Below, in pieces: positions 1 to 5,744 of a DNA stretch of 5,744 bases (positions are counted from its first letter, which is position 1; the number at the start of each line of letters is the position of its first letter). The position numbers and the translations under genes are program-made. The stretch is taken from the NCBI GenBank assembly GCA_913046825.1, contig CAJWTF010000186.1, positions 1 to 5,744 of the forward strand. The letters run 5' to 3'. The notes under the pieces are model-generated. The model saw only the letters and a program-made list of their open reading frames with translations. It ran no database searches and was not told the origin of the DNA. This DNA is from an uncultured Rickettsiales bacterium (GTDB taxonomy: Bacteria; Pseudomonadota; Alphaproteobacteria; UBA8366).

Positions 1-2
1 CC

Positions 3-221
3 CTCTGGCGACGCGTTAGCCGGCGCGATAACAGACCAATGCTGAAAACTTCCGATCCGCGAGGTACACTAAAAAAATTAATAGATGAGCGGTATCCGAC
101 ATACAGCGGGGCAGATTTGACGGTGGAGAGCACGGACGGCCCCCGTGACGCGACCGTCGACTGGGTTATAAACGCGCTCGAAGCTTATTGGCGGGACCGG
201 GAGGCCCCACAGGATGACTGA
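3..221 (+). CDS. aroK: Shikimate kinase, C-terminal fragment (5' end outside window)
   Basis: Shikimate kinase phosphorylates the 3-hydroxyl of shikimate with ATP in cytosolic chorismate (aromatic amino acid) synthesis. Only the last 72 codons are here. The frame is open to the left edge and starts LWRRVSRRDNRPML, so the ATG at 39 is an internal methionine and not the start. The arginine-rich RRDNRP segment matches the region near the lid and substrate-binding arginine of the family. The following KTSDPRGTLKKLIDERYPTY and ADLTV are typical of the C-terminal helix and last strand of alphaproteobacterial AroK. The stop TGA at 219-221 lies inside the start of aroB (8-nt overlap), which indicates co-transcription and translational coupling. 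aroK-aroB adjacency is very common in proteobacteria. A run of seven A (71-77) sits in the coding sequence without breaking the frame. Identification rests on remembered family patterns and the aroB neighbour. Confidence 0.93.
   Translation, partial: LWRRVSRRDNRPMLKTSDPRGTLKKLIDERYPTYSGADLTVESTDGPRDATVDWVINALEAYWRDREAPQDD
199..204 (+). promoter_or_regulatory. Ribosome binding site of aroB
   Basis: GGGAGG lies 9 nt before the ATG at 214, inside the end of aroK. It supports this start and the 8-nt overlap. Confidence 0.6.
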
Positions 222-1332
222 AACAGAAATTGTCCATGTAGACTTGGCGGACAGGTCCTATGACATCGTGATCGGCGACGGGGTTCTCGCGCGTGCCGGA
301 GCGCTGATAAGCGATATTGTTGGCGGCGACGGGGTCATCATCGTCACTGACGAGACGGTGGCGAAATTCTATCTCGATACCCTGGCGCATTCCTTGGGTG
401 ATGCGGAAATAGCGTTCGATAAGATCATTCTGCCGCCGGGCGAACAAACTAAAGATTTCAAGCATCTCGAATTCCTGCTCGACGAGCTGTTGACGCTCGG
501 CATCGACAGATCGACGACTTTGGTCGCCTTAGGCGGCGGGGTGATCGGTGACATTACCGGATTCGCGGCGGCGATCGCGCTGCGGGGTATCGATTTCATT
601 CAGGTTCCGACGACCCTGCTGGCACAGGTGGATAGCTCCGTTGGCGGAAAGACGGCGATTGATACGCCGCAGGGCAAGAATTTGGTGGGGGCATTCCACC
701 AGCCAAAGTTGGTTTTGGCGGATGTCGGCGTACTGGATACCTTGCCGCGCCGGGAGTTGCTGGCGGGATATGCGGAAATCGTCAAATACGGCTTGATCGA
801 CGACGCGGCGTTTTTTGGTTGGCTCGAGGGACATGGCGCTCACGTGATAGAAGGCGACATGACCGCGCGGAGAACGGCGGTCGTCAAAAGCTGCGAAGCC
901 AAAGCCAAAATCGTCGCGGAGGACGAACGCGAGGCGGATCGTCGGGCATTGTTGAATTTCGGGCATACGTTTGGCCACGCGTTGGAAGCTGAAGTATCTT
1001 ACGGCGATATTCTGTTGCATGGCGAGGCGGTGGCCATCGGCATGACCTTGGCGTTCGAGATGTCGACGGCGCTTGGGCATTGTCCGGCCGGCGACTCAGA
1101 ACGCGTGCACCGTCATTTTTCCTCTGTCGGGTTGGAATGCGACATGAACGCGATTGGACAAGGCATCGTTTGGTCGCCGGATCGGCTCCTGTCGCACATG
1201 GCGAAGGACAAGAAAACAAGGGGCGGGCGTAAGACGTTCATTTTGGTGCGAAAGATTGGCGAGGCATTTGTGAGCAAGGATGTTGAGGACGAGCAGGTCC
1301 TCAGGGTCCTGGGCGAGGCAGTGGCCGCATGA
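214..1332 (+). CDS. aroB: 3-dehydroquinate synthase
   Basis: Converts DAHP to 3-dehydroquinate, the second step of the shikimate pathway, using NAD+ and a divalent metal (Zn2+ or Co2+) in the cytosol. The 372-residue length is usual for the family. Visible motifs are PPGEQTKDF (74-82), the glycine-rich NAD-binding GGGVIGDITGF (107-117), the long signature VPTTLLAQVDSSVGGKTAID (131-150) with the catalytic-site lysine, and GKNLVGAFHQP (154-164). The three expected metal ligands are present: Glu188 in AGYAEIVKYG, His251 in NFGHTFGHA and His269 in LLHGEAV. The residues that match the family's active site therefore look intact and the enzyme should work. The start overlaps the aroK stop by 8 nt and has a good Shine-Dalgarno. 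The 3' end overlaps the next gene by 4 nt (ATGA). Expression is therefore probably tied to upstream aroK, with no promoter visible in this window. Confidence 0.98.
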   Translation: MTETEIVHVDLADRSYDIVIGDGVLARAGALISDIVGGDGVIIVTDETVAKFYLDTLAHSLGDAEIAFDKIILPPGEQTKDFKHLEFLLDELLTLGIDRSTTLVALGGGVIGDITGFAAAIALRGIDFIQVPTTLLAQVDSSVGGKTAIDTPQGKNLVGAFHQPKLVLADVGVLDTLPRRELLAGYAEIVKYGLIDDAAFFGWLEGHGAHVIEGDMTARRTAVVKSCEAKAKIVAEDEREADRRALLNFGHTFGHALEAEVSYGDILLHGEAVAIGMTLAFEMSTALGHCPAGDSERVHRHFSSVGLECDMNAIGQGIVWSPDRLLSHMAKDKKTRGGRKTFILVRKIGEAFVSKDVEDEQVLRVLGEAVAA

Positions 1333-2615
1333 GTATCGAATACTTGGGTTTGATGGCGGCGATCTTCGTCTTACTGATTCTATCCGCTTTTTTTTCCGGC
1401 TCCGAGACGGCCCTGACCGCGGCATCCCAGCCGCGCATGCACGAGCTGGCGCGACAGGGTGATCGCCGTGCCGCTATCGTATTGGCGCTTTATGAGCAAC
1501 GAGAACGGCTGATTGGCGCCATCCTGCTCGGCAATAATCTGGTCAATATCCTGTCGACATCGCTGGCGACGACGGCGTTCCTCTTCATCTTCGGTGAGGC
1601 GGGGGTTCTCTATGCGACCGTGGTGATGACCTTGCTGGTGTTGATCTTCGCGGAGGTGGCGCCGAAAACATACGCATTGGCGCGCGCCGACAGAATGGCG
1701 CTGGCGGTGGCACCACTCATTCGGGTGATAGTCTACCTCTTCGGGCCGGTTACCAACACCATTCATGCGATCACCAGCGGCACCTTGAAGGCGTTTGGCG
1801 TGGCGCCGGTGGAAAGCGCTGACCGAGCTGAGAGCGAGCAAGAATTGCGCGGCGCCATCGCGCTGCATACGGGACCGGAGCCGGAAATTCGTCACGAACG
1901 TCAGATGTTGCACAGCATTTTGGAACTGGACGACGTCGAGGTTGGCGAGGTCATGACCCATCGCCGCAATGTGACCATGATCGATGCTGATTTACCGACG
2001 CCGGAAATTCTGCAAATTGTTTTCGACAGCCCCTACACCAGGCTGCCGCTTTATCGCAGCAACGCGGATGACATCGTTGGCGTCTTGCACGTAAAAGGCC
2101 TGTTGCGTGAATTCGGGGTTCGGCGAGGCGATGTCGAGGAGATCGACGTGTCCTTACTGTCGGGCCAACCCTGGTTTATTCCTGAGACGACGACCCTATT
2201 GGACCAGCTTCTCGCGTTCCGCGAACGACGCGAGCATTTCGCGATCGTCGTCGATGAGTACGGCGCCTTTATGGGCATCGTGACGCTGGAGGATATCCTG
2301 GAAGAGATCGTCGGCGAGATCGACGATGAGCATGACAAGATCGTCCGCGGCGTCCGGCCGCAACCGGACGGCTCGTTTCTGGTCGACGGCACTGTCACCA
2401 TCCGCGATCTCAACCGTGAGTTCGAATGGATGTTGCCAGATGAGGAGGCGTCGACCGTCGCGGGGTTGGTGCTCCACGAATCACGGATGATTCCCGAACC
2501 GGGGCAGGTCTTCAATTTTCATGGGTTTCGGTTTGAAATACTACGCCGACAGCGCAATCAAATATCCTCGCTTCGGTTGACTCCATCATCTTCGATGGGC
2601 TCCGCTGATACTTGA
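1329..2615 (+). CDS. CNNM/CBS-pair/CorC-domain membrane protein (HlyC/CorC family, CorB-like)
   Basis: Inner-membrane protein of the CNNM/CorB/CorC family, whose members act in Mg2+/Co2+ transport or efflux; some are annotated as hemolysins for historical reasons. Domains in order: a DUF21/CNNM membrane region (about 1-155) with hydrophobic segments near 5-24, 63-89, 93-113 and 123-150, including the family motifs FSGSETAL (22-29) and EVAPKTYAL (109-117). Then two CBS repeats follow, about 205-260 (EVMTHR to GVLHVKGLL) and 281-331 (the second contains VVDEYG and GIVTLEDILEEIVGEI), which in relatives bind ATP-Mg. A C-terminal CorC_HlyC domain spans about 341-418. The full three-part layout and 428 residues match CorB/YfjD-type proteins and look complete. 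ATG 1329 overlaps the aroB stop in ATGA, so translation is probably coupled. An eight-T run at 1388-1395 encodes part of the first membrane helix. The ion specificity cannot be read from sequence. Confidence 0.93.
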   Translation: MSIEYLGLMAAIFVLLILSAFFSGSETALTAASQPRMHELARQGDRRAAIVLALYEQRERLIGAILLGNNLVNILSTSLATTAFLFIFGEAGVLYATVVMTLLVLIFAEVAPKTYALARADRMALAVAPLIRVIVYLFGPVTNTIHAITSGTLKAFGVAPVESADRAESEQELRGAIALHTGPEPEIRHERQMLHSILELDDVEVGEVMTHRRNVTMIDADLPTPEILQIVFDSPYTRLPLYRSNADDIVGVLHVKGLLREFGVRRGDVEEIDVSLLSGQPWFIPETTTLLDQLLAFRERREHFAIVVDEYGAFMGIVTLEDILEEIVGEIDDEHDKIVRGVRPQPDGSFLVDGTVTIRDLNREFEWMLPDEEASTVAGLVLHESRMIPEPGQVFNFHGFRFEILRRQRNQISSLRLTPSSSMGSADT

Positions 2616-2634
2616 CCCCGGGGTGAGGTTTTCT
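2613..2634 (+). terminator. Possible weak terminator after the CNNM/CorC gene
   Basis: The stop codon runs into a palindromic ACCCCGGGGT (2615-2624), followed by GAGG and TTTTCT. An imperfect stem around a CCGG loop can be drawn, but the stem is short, contains a mismatch and overlaps the stop codon, and the T-tract is brief. It sits where an operon boundary would be expected, at the start of the first spacer longer than a few bases. Weak evidence. Confidence 0.25.
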
Positions 2635-2649
2635 ATTGCCGAAAGACGT

Positions 2650-2677
2650 TTGATATCCCGCCTACTAACAATGTAAT
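2650..2677 (+). promoter_or_regulatory. Possible sigma-70-type promoter ahead of the DUF2889 gene
   Basis: TTGATA (2650-2655) and TGTAAT (2672-2677) are each one base from the consensus and are separated by 16 nt, in the only AT-richer spacer of the left half. A problem is that transcription would begin near 2684. That leaves a leader of only about 6 nt and removes most of the Shine-Dalgarno at 2678-2684. It may therefore be a chance match, or it may serve downstream genes. Confidence 0.25.
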
Positions 2678-2684
2678 GAAGAGG
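2678..2684 (+). promoter_or_regulatory. Ribosome binding site of the DUF2889 gene
   Basis: GAAGAGG lies 5 nt before ATG 2690 and supports that start codon. Confidence 0.55.
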
Positions 2685-2689
2685 TTCAC

Positions 2690-3265
2690 ATGCCCTTGCC
2701 CCCGGCCGCTCCCCGCGAACACCTGCATACCCGCCGGATCGAGACTCGTGGATATCGCCGCGAAGACGGCCTTTGGGATATTGAGGGGACGTTGGTAGAC
2801 ACGAAGACCTATGCCTTTTGGAGCCATGCGCACGGCGATATGCTTGCGGGCCAACCGGTACATGATATGACGATCCGCCTGACGGTCGACGATGAGTTGG
2901 TGATCCATGATGCTGTTGGCTGCATGGATCACACGCCCTATCCGATTTGTGGAAACGCGGCCTTCAACGTGGAAGATCTGAAAGGCTTGAAGATCGGTCC
3001 CGGTTGGACCCGCCGGGCCCATAAACTTATGGGCGGTCGGCGCGGATGTACGCATCTGTTCGAGTTGCTGCGCCCGATCGCGACCACATGCTTCCAGACC
3101 ATGTCCGGCTCGCGGTTCCGCGAAGATAAGGAACACAAAACGAAGCCCACAAATGTCGGGAAGCGTCCGTTTTTCATTGATTCGTGTCACGCCTTGGCGG
3201 CCGATGGCGATATCGTTAAGGACTTTTGGCCGCAATTCTACGAGGACCGCTCAAAAGCGTGCTAA
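2690..3265 (+). CDS. DUF2889 family protein, function unknown
   Basis: A 191-residue, probably cytosolic protein of the DUF2889 family; no signal peptide or membrane segment is visible. Family hallmarks, as I remember them, are the N-terminal MPLPPAAPRE and HTRRI, then GYRREDGLWDIEG (21-33), DTKTYAF (37-43), PVHDMTIRLTVDDEL (56-70), IGPGWTRR (102-109), GCTHLFELL (119-127) and DSCHA (164-168). Length and both ends look complete. Cys87, Cys120, His122, Cys166 and His167 fall in the conserved blocks and could form a metal or redox site, but that is inference. No function is established for the family that I know of. The gene stands apart from the upstream CNNM/CorC gene (74-nt spacer). It is followed, after 61 nt, by a J-domain gene and the cobaltochelatase genes on the same strand, so it may be co-transcribed with them. 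ATG 2690 is chosen because of its Shine-Dalgarno and the family N-terminus. Confidence 0.88.
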   Translation: MPLPPAAPREHLHTRRIETRGYRREDGLWDIEGTLVDTKTYAFWSHAHGDMLAGQPVHDMTIRLTVDDELVIHDAVGCMDHTPYPICGNAAFNVEDLKGLKIGPGWTRRAHKLMGGRRGCTHLFELLRPIATTCFQTMSGSRFREDKEHKTKPTNVGKRPFFIDSCHALAADGDIVKDFWPQFYEDRSKAC

Positions 3266-3284
3266 GCGTAAAGACCCACATGCC

Positions 3285-3313
3285 ACCCGCTTGCTTCGGG
3301 ACGGAGTGCGGGT
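3285..3313 (+). other. RNA hairpin in the DUF2889-J-protein spacer
   Basis: ACCCGC (3285-3290) pairs perfectly with GCGGGT (3308-3313). Inside it GCTTCG (3293-3298) pairs with CGGAGT (3302-3307), with two G-T wobbles, around a GGA loop; TT 3291-3292 is bulged. A further ATGCC (3280-3284) can pair with GGCAT (3324-3328), which would enclose the first two bases of the ATG at 3327. The 3' flank CATATTTCT is only weakly T-rich, so this is a poor classical terminator. It could attenuate transcription, process the transcript or control translation of the J-protein gene. Confidence 0.45.
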
Positions 3314-3326
3314 CATATTTCTGGGC

Positions 3327-3911
3327 ATGAGACGCGGTACAGACAAATTTAAACCGGCGTTGACGTTCAGCGGTACGCGGCTCCGGGAATGCGATCACCG
3401 GGATTGCAATCTGGCGGCTGAATATCGCGCGCCGAAATCACGTGAGCTTCTCGGGGACTATTTTTGGTTCTGTCTCGAGCATGTACGCGCCTATAATAAG
3501 TCGTGGAATTTCTGCGCCGGCATGGACGCGGACGAAATCGAGACCGAAATTCGCGAAGATACGGTTTGGCGCCGCCCAACTTGGCCGATGGGCAGCGCCG
3601 AAGGTGATCGCCGCTGGCGGTTTGTGCGCGACGCGGATTTTAGCGATGGATTCGGCGCATTTCGGGGAAAATCTCAGGCGCGTGAAGATCCTGCGGGGGC
3701 ACATCATCCACCGCCTGAATCACCCGAAGGAAAAGCATTCAACATTCTGGGACTTGACCCTTCGGCATCCTTGAGCGAATTAAAGGCTAGGTACAAAGAA
3801 CTCGTCAAAACCCATCACCCTGATCGGAATGGCGGCGACAAGCTTGCCGAGGAAAGGCTGAAAGACATCAACGACGCATATTCAACCCTGCGAAAATGCG
3901 TCACCGCGTAA
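3327..3911 (+). CDS. J-domain (DnaJ-like) protein with N-terminal Cys/His motif
   Basis: A 194-residue protein with a C-terminal J domain (about 136-190): FNILGLDPSASLSELKARY, then the HPD motif at 164-166 that stimulates DnaK ATPase, then the helix ending INDAYSTL. It lacks the G/F region, the CxxCxGxG zinc repeats and the client-binding domain of true DnaJ, so it is a class-C co-chaperone. The N-terminal half carries Cys22, His24, Cys27, Cys49 and His52 (CDHRDC then FCLEH), which looks like a small zinc site, followed by DTVWRRPTWPMG (78-89). The middle (about 105-132) is low in conserved features. The start is uncertain: the frame is open upstream to 3153, inside the DUF2889 gene. ATG 3327 is preferred because MRRGTDKF resembles the N-termini of relatives and avoids a long overlap. 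No good Shine-Dalgarno precedes it (only GGG one base away), and GTG 3306 is an alternative. J-proteins of this type are commonly found just upstream of cobS in alphaproteobacteria. Confidence 0.88.
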   Translation: MRRGTDKFKPALTFSGTRLRECDHRDCNLAAEYRAPKSRELLGDYFWFCLEHVRAYNKSWNFCAGMDADEIETEIREDTVWRRPTWPMGSAEGDRRWRFVRDADFSDGFGAFRGKSQAREDPAGAHHPPPESPEGKAFNILGLDPSASLSELKARYKELVKTHHPDRNGGDKLAEERLKDINDAYSTLRKCVTA

Positions 3912-3947
3912 GTCTACGCGGCTATCATCGCAAATCGGAACGGATTT

Positions 3948-4949
3948 ATGAGCACTGATAACGAAGAGCGCGTTAGGGCGCATACACTCGACGCGCCAGA
4001 CACCGAGGTATCGGTTCGTGAGGCTTTTGGCCTTGATTCGAATTTGAAGGTCCCGGCTTTCTCTGAGGGGTCCGATTATGTCCCCGATATCGACAACAGC
4101 TATATCTTTGACCACGACACGACGATGGCAATCCTGGCTGGATTTTCCCATAATCGTCGTGTCCTGATCCAAGGCTACCACGGAACGGGTAAGTCGACCC
4201 ATGTGGAGCAAGTCGCCGCGCGGTTGAACTGGCCTTGCGTGCGTGTCAACCTCGATAGTCACATCTCCCGTATCGATCTTATCGGCAAGGATGCGATTGT
4301 CCTGAAAGACGGCAAGCAGATCACCGAATTCCGTGAAGGCATTCTGCCTTGGGCGCTGCAGCAACCCTGCGCGCTGTGCTTCGACGAATACGATGCGGGT
4401 CGCCCGGACGTGATGTTCGTGATCCAGCGGATTCTCGAGGTGGAAGGCAAGATGACACTGCTCGATCAAAGCAAAGTAATCCGGTCGCACAAATTCTTCC
4501 GCTTGTTCGCTACGGCCAACACAATCGGGCTTGGCGATACGACGGGCCTTTATCACGGCACACAGCAGATTAACCAAGGCCAGATGGACCGTTGGAACAT
4601 CGTCACTAGCCTGAATTATCTTCCTCATGAGGCCGAGACCGAAATTGTCGCTGCGAAGATTCCGACCTGGAACAATGAAGAAGACCGCAAAACCATCGAA
4701 GCGATGGTGGCGTGCGCCGATCTCTCGCGGTCCGGCTTCATTAACGGCGATATCTCGACCGTCATGTCGCCACGTACGGTGCTGACATGGGCTGAAAACG
4801 CCCAGATCTTTGACGACGTTGGGTTTGCTTTCCGTTGCACGTTCTTGAACAAGTGCGATGAGACGGAACGGCCGATCGTGGCGGAATATTATCAGCGTTG
4901 TTTTGGTTCCGAATTGCCGGAAACCGGAGTACAGGTACAACTGACCTGA
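3948..4949 (+). CDS. cobS: Aerobic cobaltochelatase subunit CobS (AAA+ ATPase)
   Basis: The ATPase subunit of the CobN-CobS-CobT complex, which inserts Co2+ into hydrogenobyrinic acid a,c-diamide in aerobic vitamin B12 synthesis. Its 333 residues match the usual CobS length. The N-terminus has the CobS-type [20 protein letters not shown] (21-40). The AAA+ core shows Walker A GYHGTGKS (76-83), Walker [12 protein letters not shown] (144-154, Asp146 and Glu147), the sensor-1-type FATANT (187-192), [17 protein letters not shown] (200-216) with a candidate arginine finger Arg215, and SPRT (274-277) with a sensor-2-type Arg276. The family signature [19 protein letters not shown] (93-111) is intact. 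No motif is missing. The gene lies 36 nt after the J-protein gene. Its Shine-Dalgarno is weak (GGA at 3942-3944). Start ATG 3948 fits the family N-terminus. It is followed after 10 nt by cobT, whose product assembles with it into a two-tiered ring. Confidence 0.98.
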   Translation: MSTDNEERVRAHTLDAPDTEVSVREAFGLDSNLKVPAFSEGSDYVPDIDNSYIFDHDTTMAILAGFSHNRRVLIQGYHGTGKSTHVEQVAARLNWPCVRVNLDSHISRIDLIGKDAIVLKDGKQITEFREGILPWALQQPCALCFDEYDAGRPDVMFVIQRILEVEGKMTLLDQSKVIRSHKFFRLFATANTIGLGDTTGLYHGTQQINQGQMDRWNIVTSLNYLPHEAETEIVAAKIPTWNNEEDRKTIEAMVACADLSRSGFINGDISTVMSPRTVLTWAENAQIFDDVGFAFRCTFLNKCDETERPIVAEYYQRCFGSELPETGVQVQLT

Positions 4950-4953
4950 GGAG
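4948..4953 (+). promoter_or_regulatory. Ribosome binding site that fixes the GTG start of cobT
   Basis: GAGGAG overlaps the TGA stop of cobS (4947-4949) and lies 6 nt before GTG 4960. It decides the non-ATG start of cobT and suggests that ribosomes finishing cobS re-initiate there. Confidence 0.7.
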
Positions 4954-4959
4954 CTTGCC

Positions 4960-5744
4960 GTGAGCGACGACCTGTCGCCCGTCGAACAATTCAAGCAAGC
5001 GACGTCCGCCACGCTGCGGTCGATCGCCGAGCGGGATGATATCGACGTTACGTTTTCGAATGAACCGTCGGGAATCACTGGTACCCGTGCGCGTGTGCCG
5101 TTCCCGAGTCGCGATTTGCCTCCGGACGAAGTGGCGCAAGTGCGCGGCGAAGCGGACGGTATTGCCTTGCGTCTGCGGCATCACGATGCCGCAACGCATT
5201 CGAAGAACATGCCGAGCGGCGATGTCGCACCGTTAATGTTCGAAGCGCTTGAGCAAGCCCGTGTCGAAGCCATCGGCGCCCGTCGCATGATCGGGCTCTC
5301 CGAAAATTTAGCCACGTCCATGGAGACACGCTTTCGCCAGCAGGGCCTGCATCGGGTCAAGGAGCGCACCGAAGCGACCTTGCCGGAAGCCGTGCGCCTG
5401 CTTGCACGGGAGAAACTGACCGGTGCGCCGCCACCGCCGTCGGGCCAAGCGATTTACGATCAATGGAAGCCGATTTTGGACAAGAAGATCGGCCACGCGT
5501 TGGATAAGCTGGAAGCGCGGATTACTGATCAGCAATCCTACGGTGAGGCGGTTCGCGATCTATTGTCCGACCTGGATATCGATCTTGGTGCTGATTCAAA
5601 CGCCGATGAGATGGATGGCAGTGACGACGACGGCGAAAACGCCGATTCGCAGCCTGATCAGGACGAGGAGGGCGGCGAGCTCTCCGGTGAAGGCGAGGCC
5701 ATGTCCGAAGCCATGATGGGCGAGGCTGGCGACGACGAGATGGG
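4960..5744 (+). CDS. cobT: Aerobic cobaltochelatase subunit CobT, N-terminal part (3' end outside window)
   Basis: CobT is the partner of CobS in the aerobic cobaltochelatase and is thought to couple the CobS ATPase ring to CobN. Translation from GTG 4960 gives MSDDLSPVEQFKQATSATLR and stays open to the end of the window: 261 complete codons of a protein usually about 600 residues or more. Recognisable CobT segments are LRLRHHDAATH (70-80), APLMFEALEQARVEAIGARR (90-109), LPEAVRLLAREKLTG (141-155) and QAIYDQWKPIL (163-173). From about residue 202 onward the chain becomes a highly acidic Asp/Glu/Gly/Ser linker (for example GSDDDGENADSQ at 220-231). This matches the acidic linker of CobT and of magnesium-chelatase BchD/ChlD. 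The C-terminal MIDAS/vWA domain should follow outside the window. The gene starts 10 nt after cobS with a strong Shine-Dalgarno, so the two are almost certainly one operon. Confidence 0.95.
   Translation, partial: MSDDLSPVEQFKQATSATLRSIAERDDIDVTFSNEPSGITGTRARVPFPSRDLPPDEVAQVRGEADGIALRLRHHDAATHSKNMPSGDVAPLMFEALEQARVEAIGARRMIGLSENLATSMETRFRQQGLHRVKERTEATLPEAVRLLAREKLTGAPPPPSGQAIYDQWKPILDKKIGHALDKLEARITDQQSYGEAVRDLLSDLDIDLGADSNADEMDGSDDDGENADSQPDQDEEGGELSGEGEAMSEAMMGEAGDDEM

Noticed and set aside
39..221. Small 60-residue gene starting at ATG 39
   Set aside because: The frame is open to the left edge and the upstream codons continue the shikimate kinase sequence, so this is the tail of aroK.
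529..1080. 183-codon reverse-strand open frame opposite aroB
   Set aside because: It is antisense to the most conserved part of aroB and shows no independent coding signal.
1380..1961. 193-codon reverse-strand open frame opposite the CNNM/CorC gene
   Set aside because: The composition is Arg/Gln/His-rich, as expected from reading a GC-rich gene backwards, and the forward gene is clearly real.
2633..3235. 200-codon reverse-strand open frame opposite the DUF2889 gene
   Set aside because: The forward strand encodes a recognised family with a Shine-Dalgarno. The reverse product resembles no family I know.
3153..3326. N-terminal extension of the J-protein from ATG 3153
   Set aside because: It would overlap the DUF2889 gene by 113 nt and adds an Arg/Ser-rich out-of-frame translation of that gene. 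Family similarity starts at MRRGTDKF (3327).
3266..3326. Cobalamin riboswitch ahead of the J-protein/cobS/cobT block
   Set aside because: The spacer is far too short for the known aptamer and no B12-box-like sequence is visible; only a simple hairpin is present.
3923..3928. TATCAT as a possible -10 element before cobS
   Set aside because: It is one base from the -10 consensus, but no -35 element lies at a proper distance, and the 36-nt spacer fits co-transcription from upstream.
3882..5078. 398-codon reverse-strand open frame opposite cobS and the start of cobT
   Set aside because: It is longer than cobS itself, but it lies antisense to a fully conserved CobS with every AAA+ motif in place. 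Its translation shows no recognisable domain. It is best explained as a mirror of codon bias.

Overview
This window comes from a moderately GC-rich alphaproteobacterium. Two things point there: the aroK-aroB-CNNM/CorC gene string, and the aerobic-type cobaltochelatase genes cobS-cobT preceded by a small C-terminal-J-domain protein. Protein similarity suggests a Rhodospirillales- or Rhizobiales-like organism, but the genus cannot be fixed from the sequence. All seven genes lie on the + strand and fill nearly the whole window. The large reverse-strand open frames are shadows.

Region 1 (1-2615) is a tightly packed cluster. The 3' end of aroK (shikimate kinase) overlaps aroB (3-dehydroquinate synthase) by 8 nt. 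aroB overlaps a CNNM/CBS/CorC-domain membrane protein by 4 nt (ATGA). The first two enzymes act in chorismate biosynthesis. The membrane protein is probably a divalent-cation (Mg2+/Co2+) transport or efflux factor that shares the transcript through translational coupling.

Region 2 (2616-3326) opens with a 74-nt spacer, followed by a DUF2889 protein with conserved Cys/His residues. A 61-nt spacer then carries a strong imperfect hairpin just ahead of the next start codon.

Region 3 (3327-5744) holds a J-domain protein with an N-terminal Cys/His (possibly zinc-binding) motif, then cobS, then the 5' part of cobT, which runs off the window. CobS (AAA+ ATPase) and CobT (integrin-I/MIDAS-type partner) form the motor that drives CobN to insert Co2+ into hydrogenobyrinic acid a,c-diamide. 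This is the oxygen-dependent, late-cobalt route to vitamin B12. cobT starts at GTG 4960 and has no stop inside the window, so a search for complete ATG-to-stop frames would miss it.

I see no mobile element, CRISPR array, tRNA or rRNA, and no convincing undescribed system. This is mostly core metabolism. The most interesting leads are the putative metal-binding J-protein and the DUF2889 protein beside a metal chelatase, and the RNA hairpin between them.
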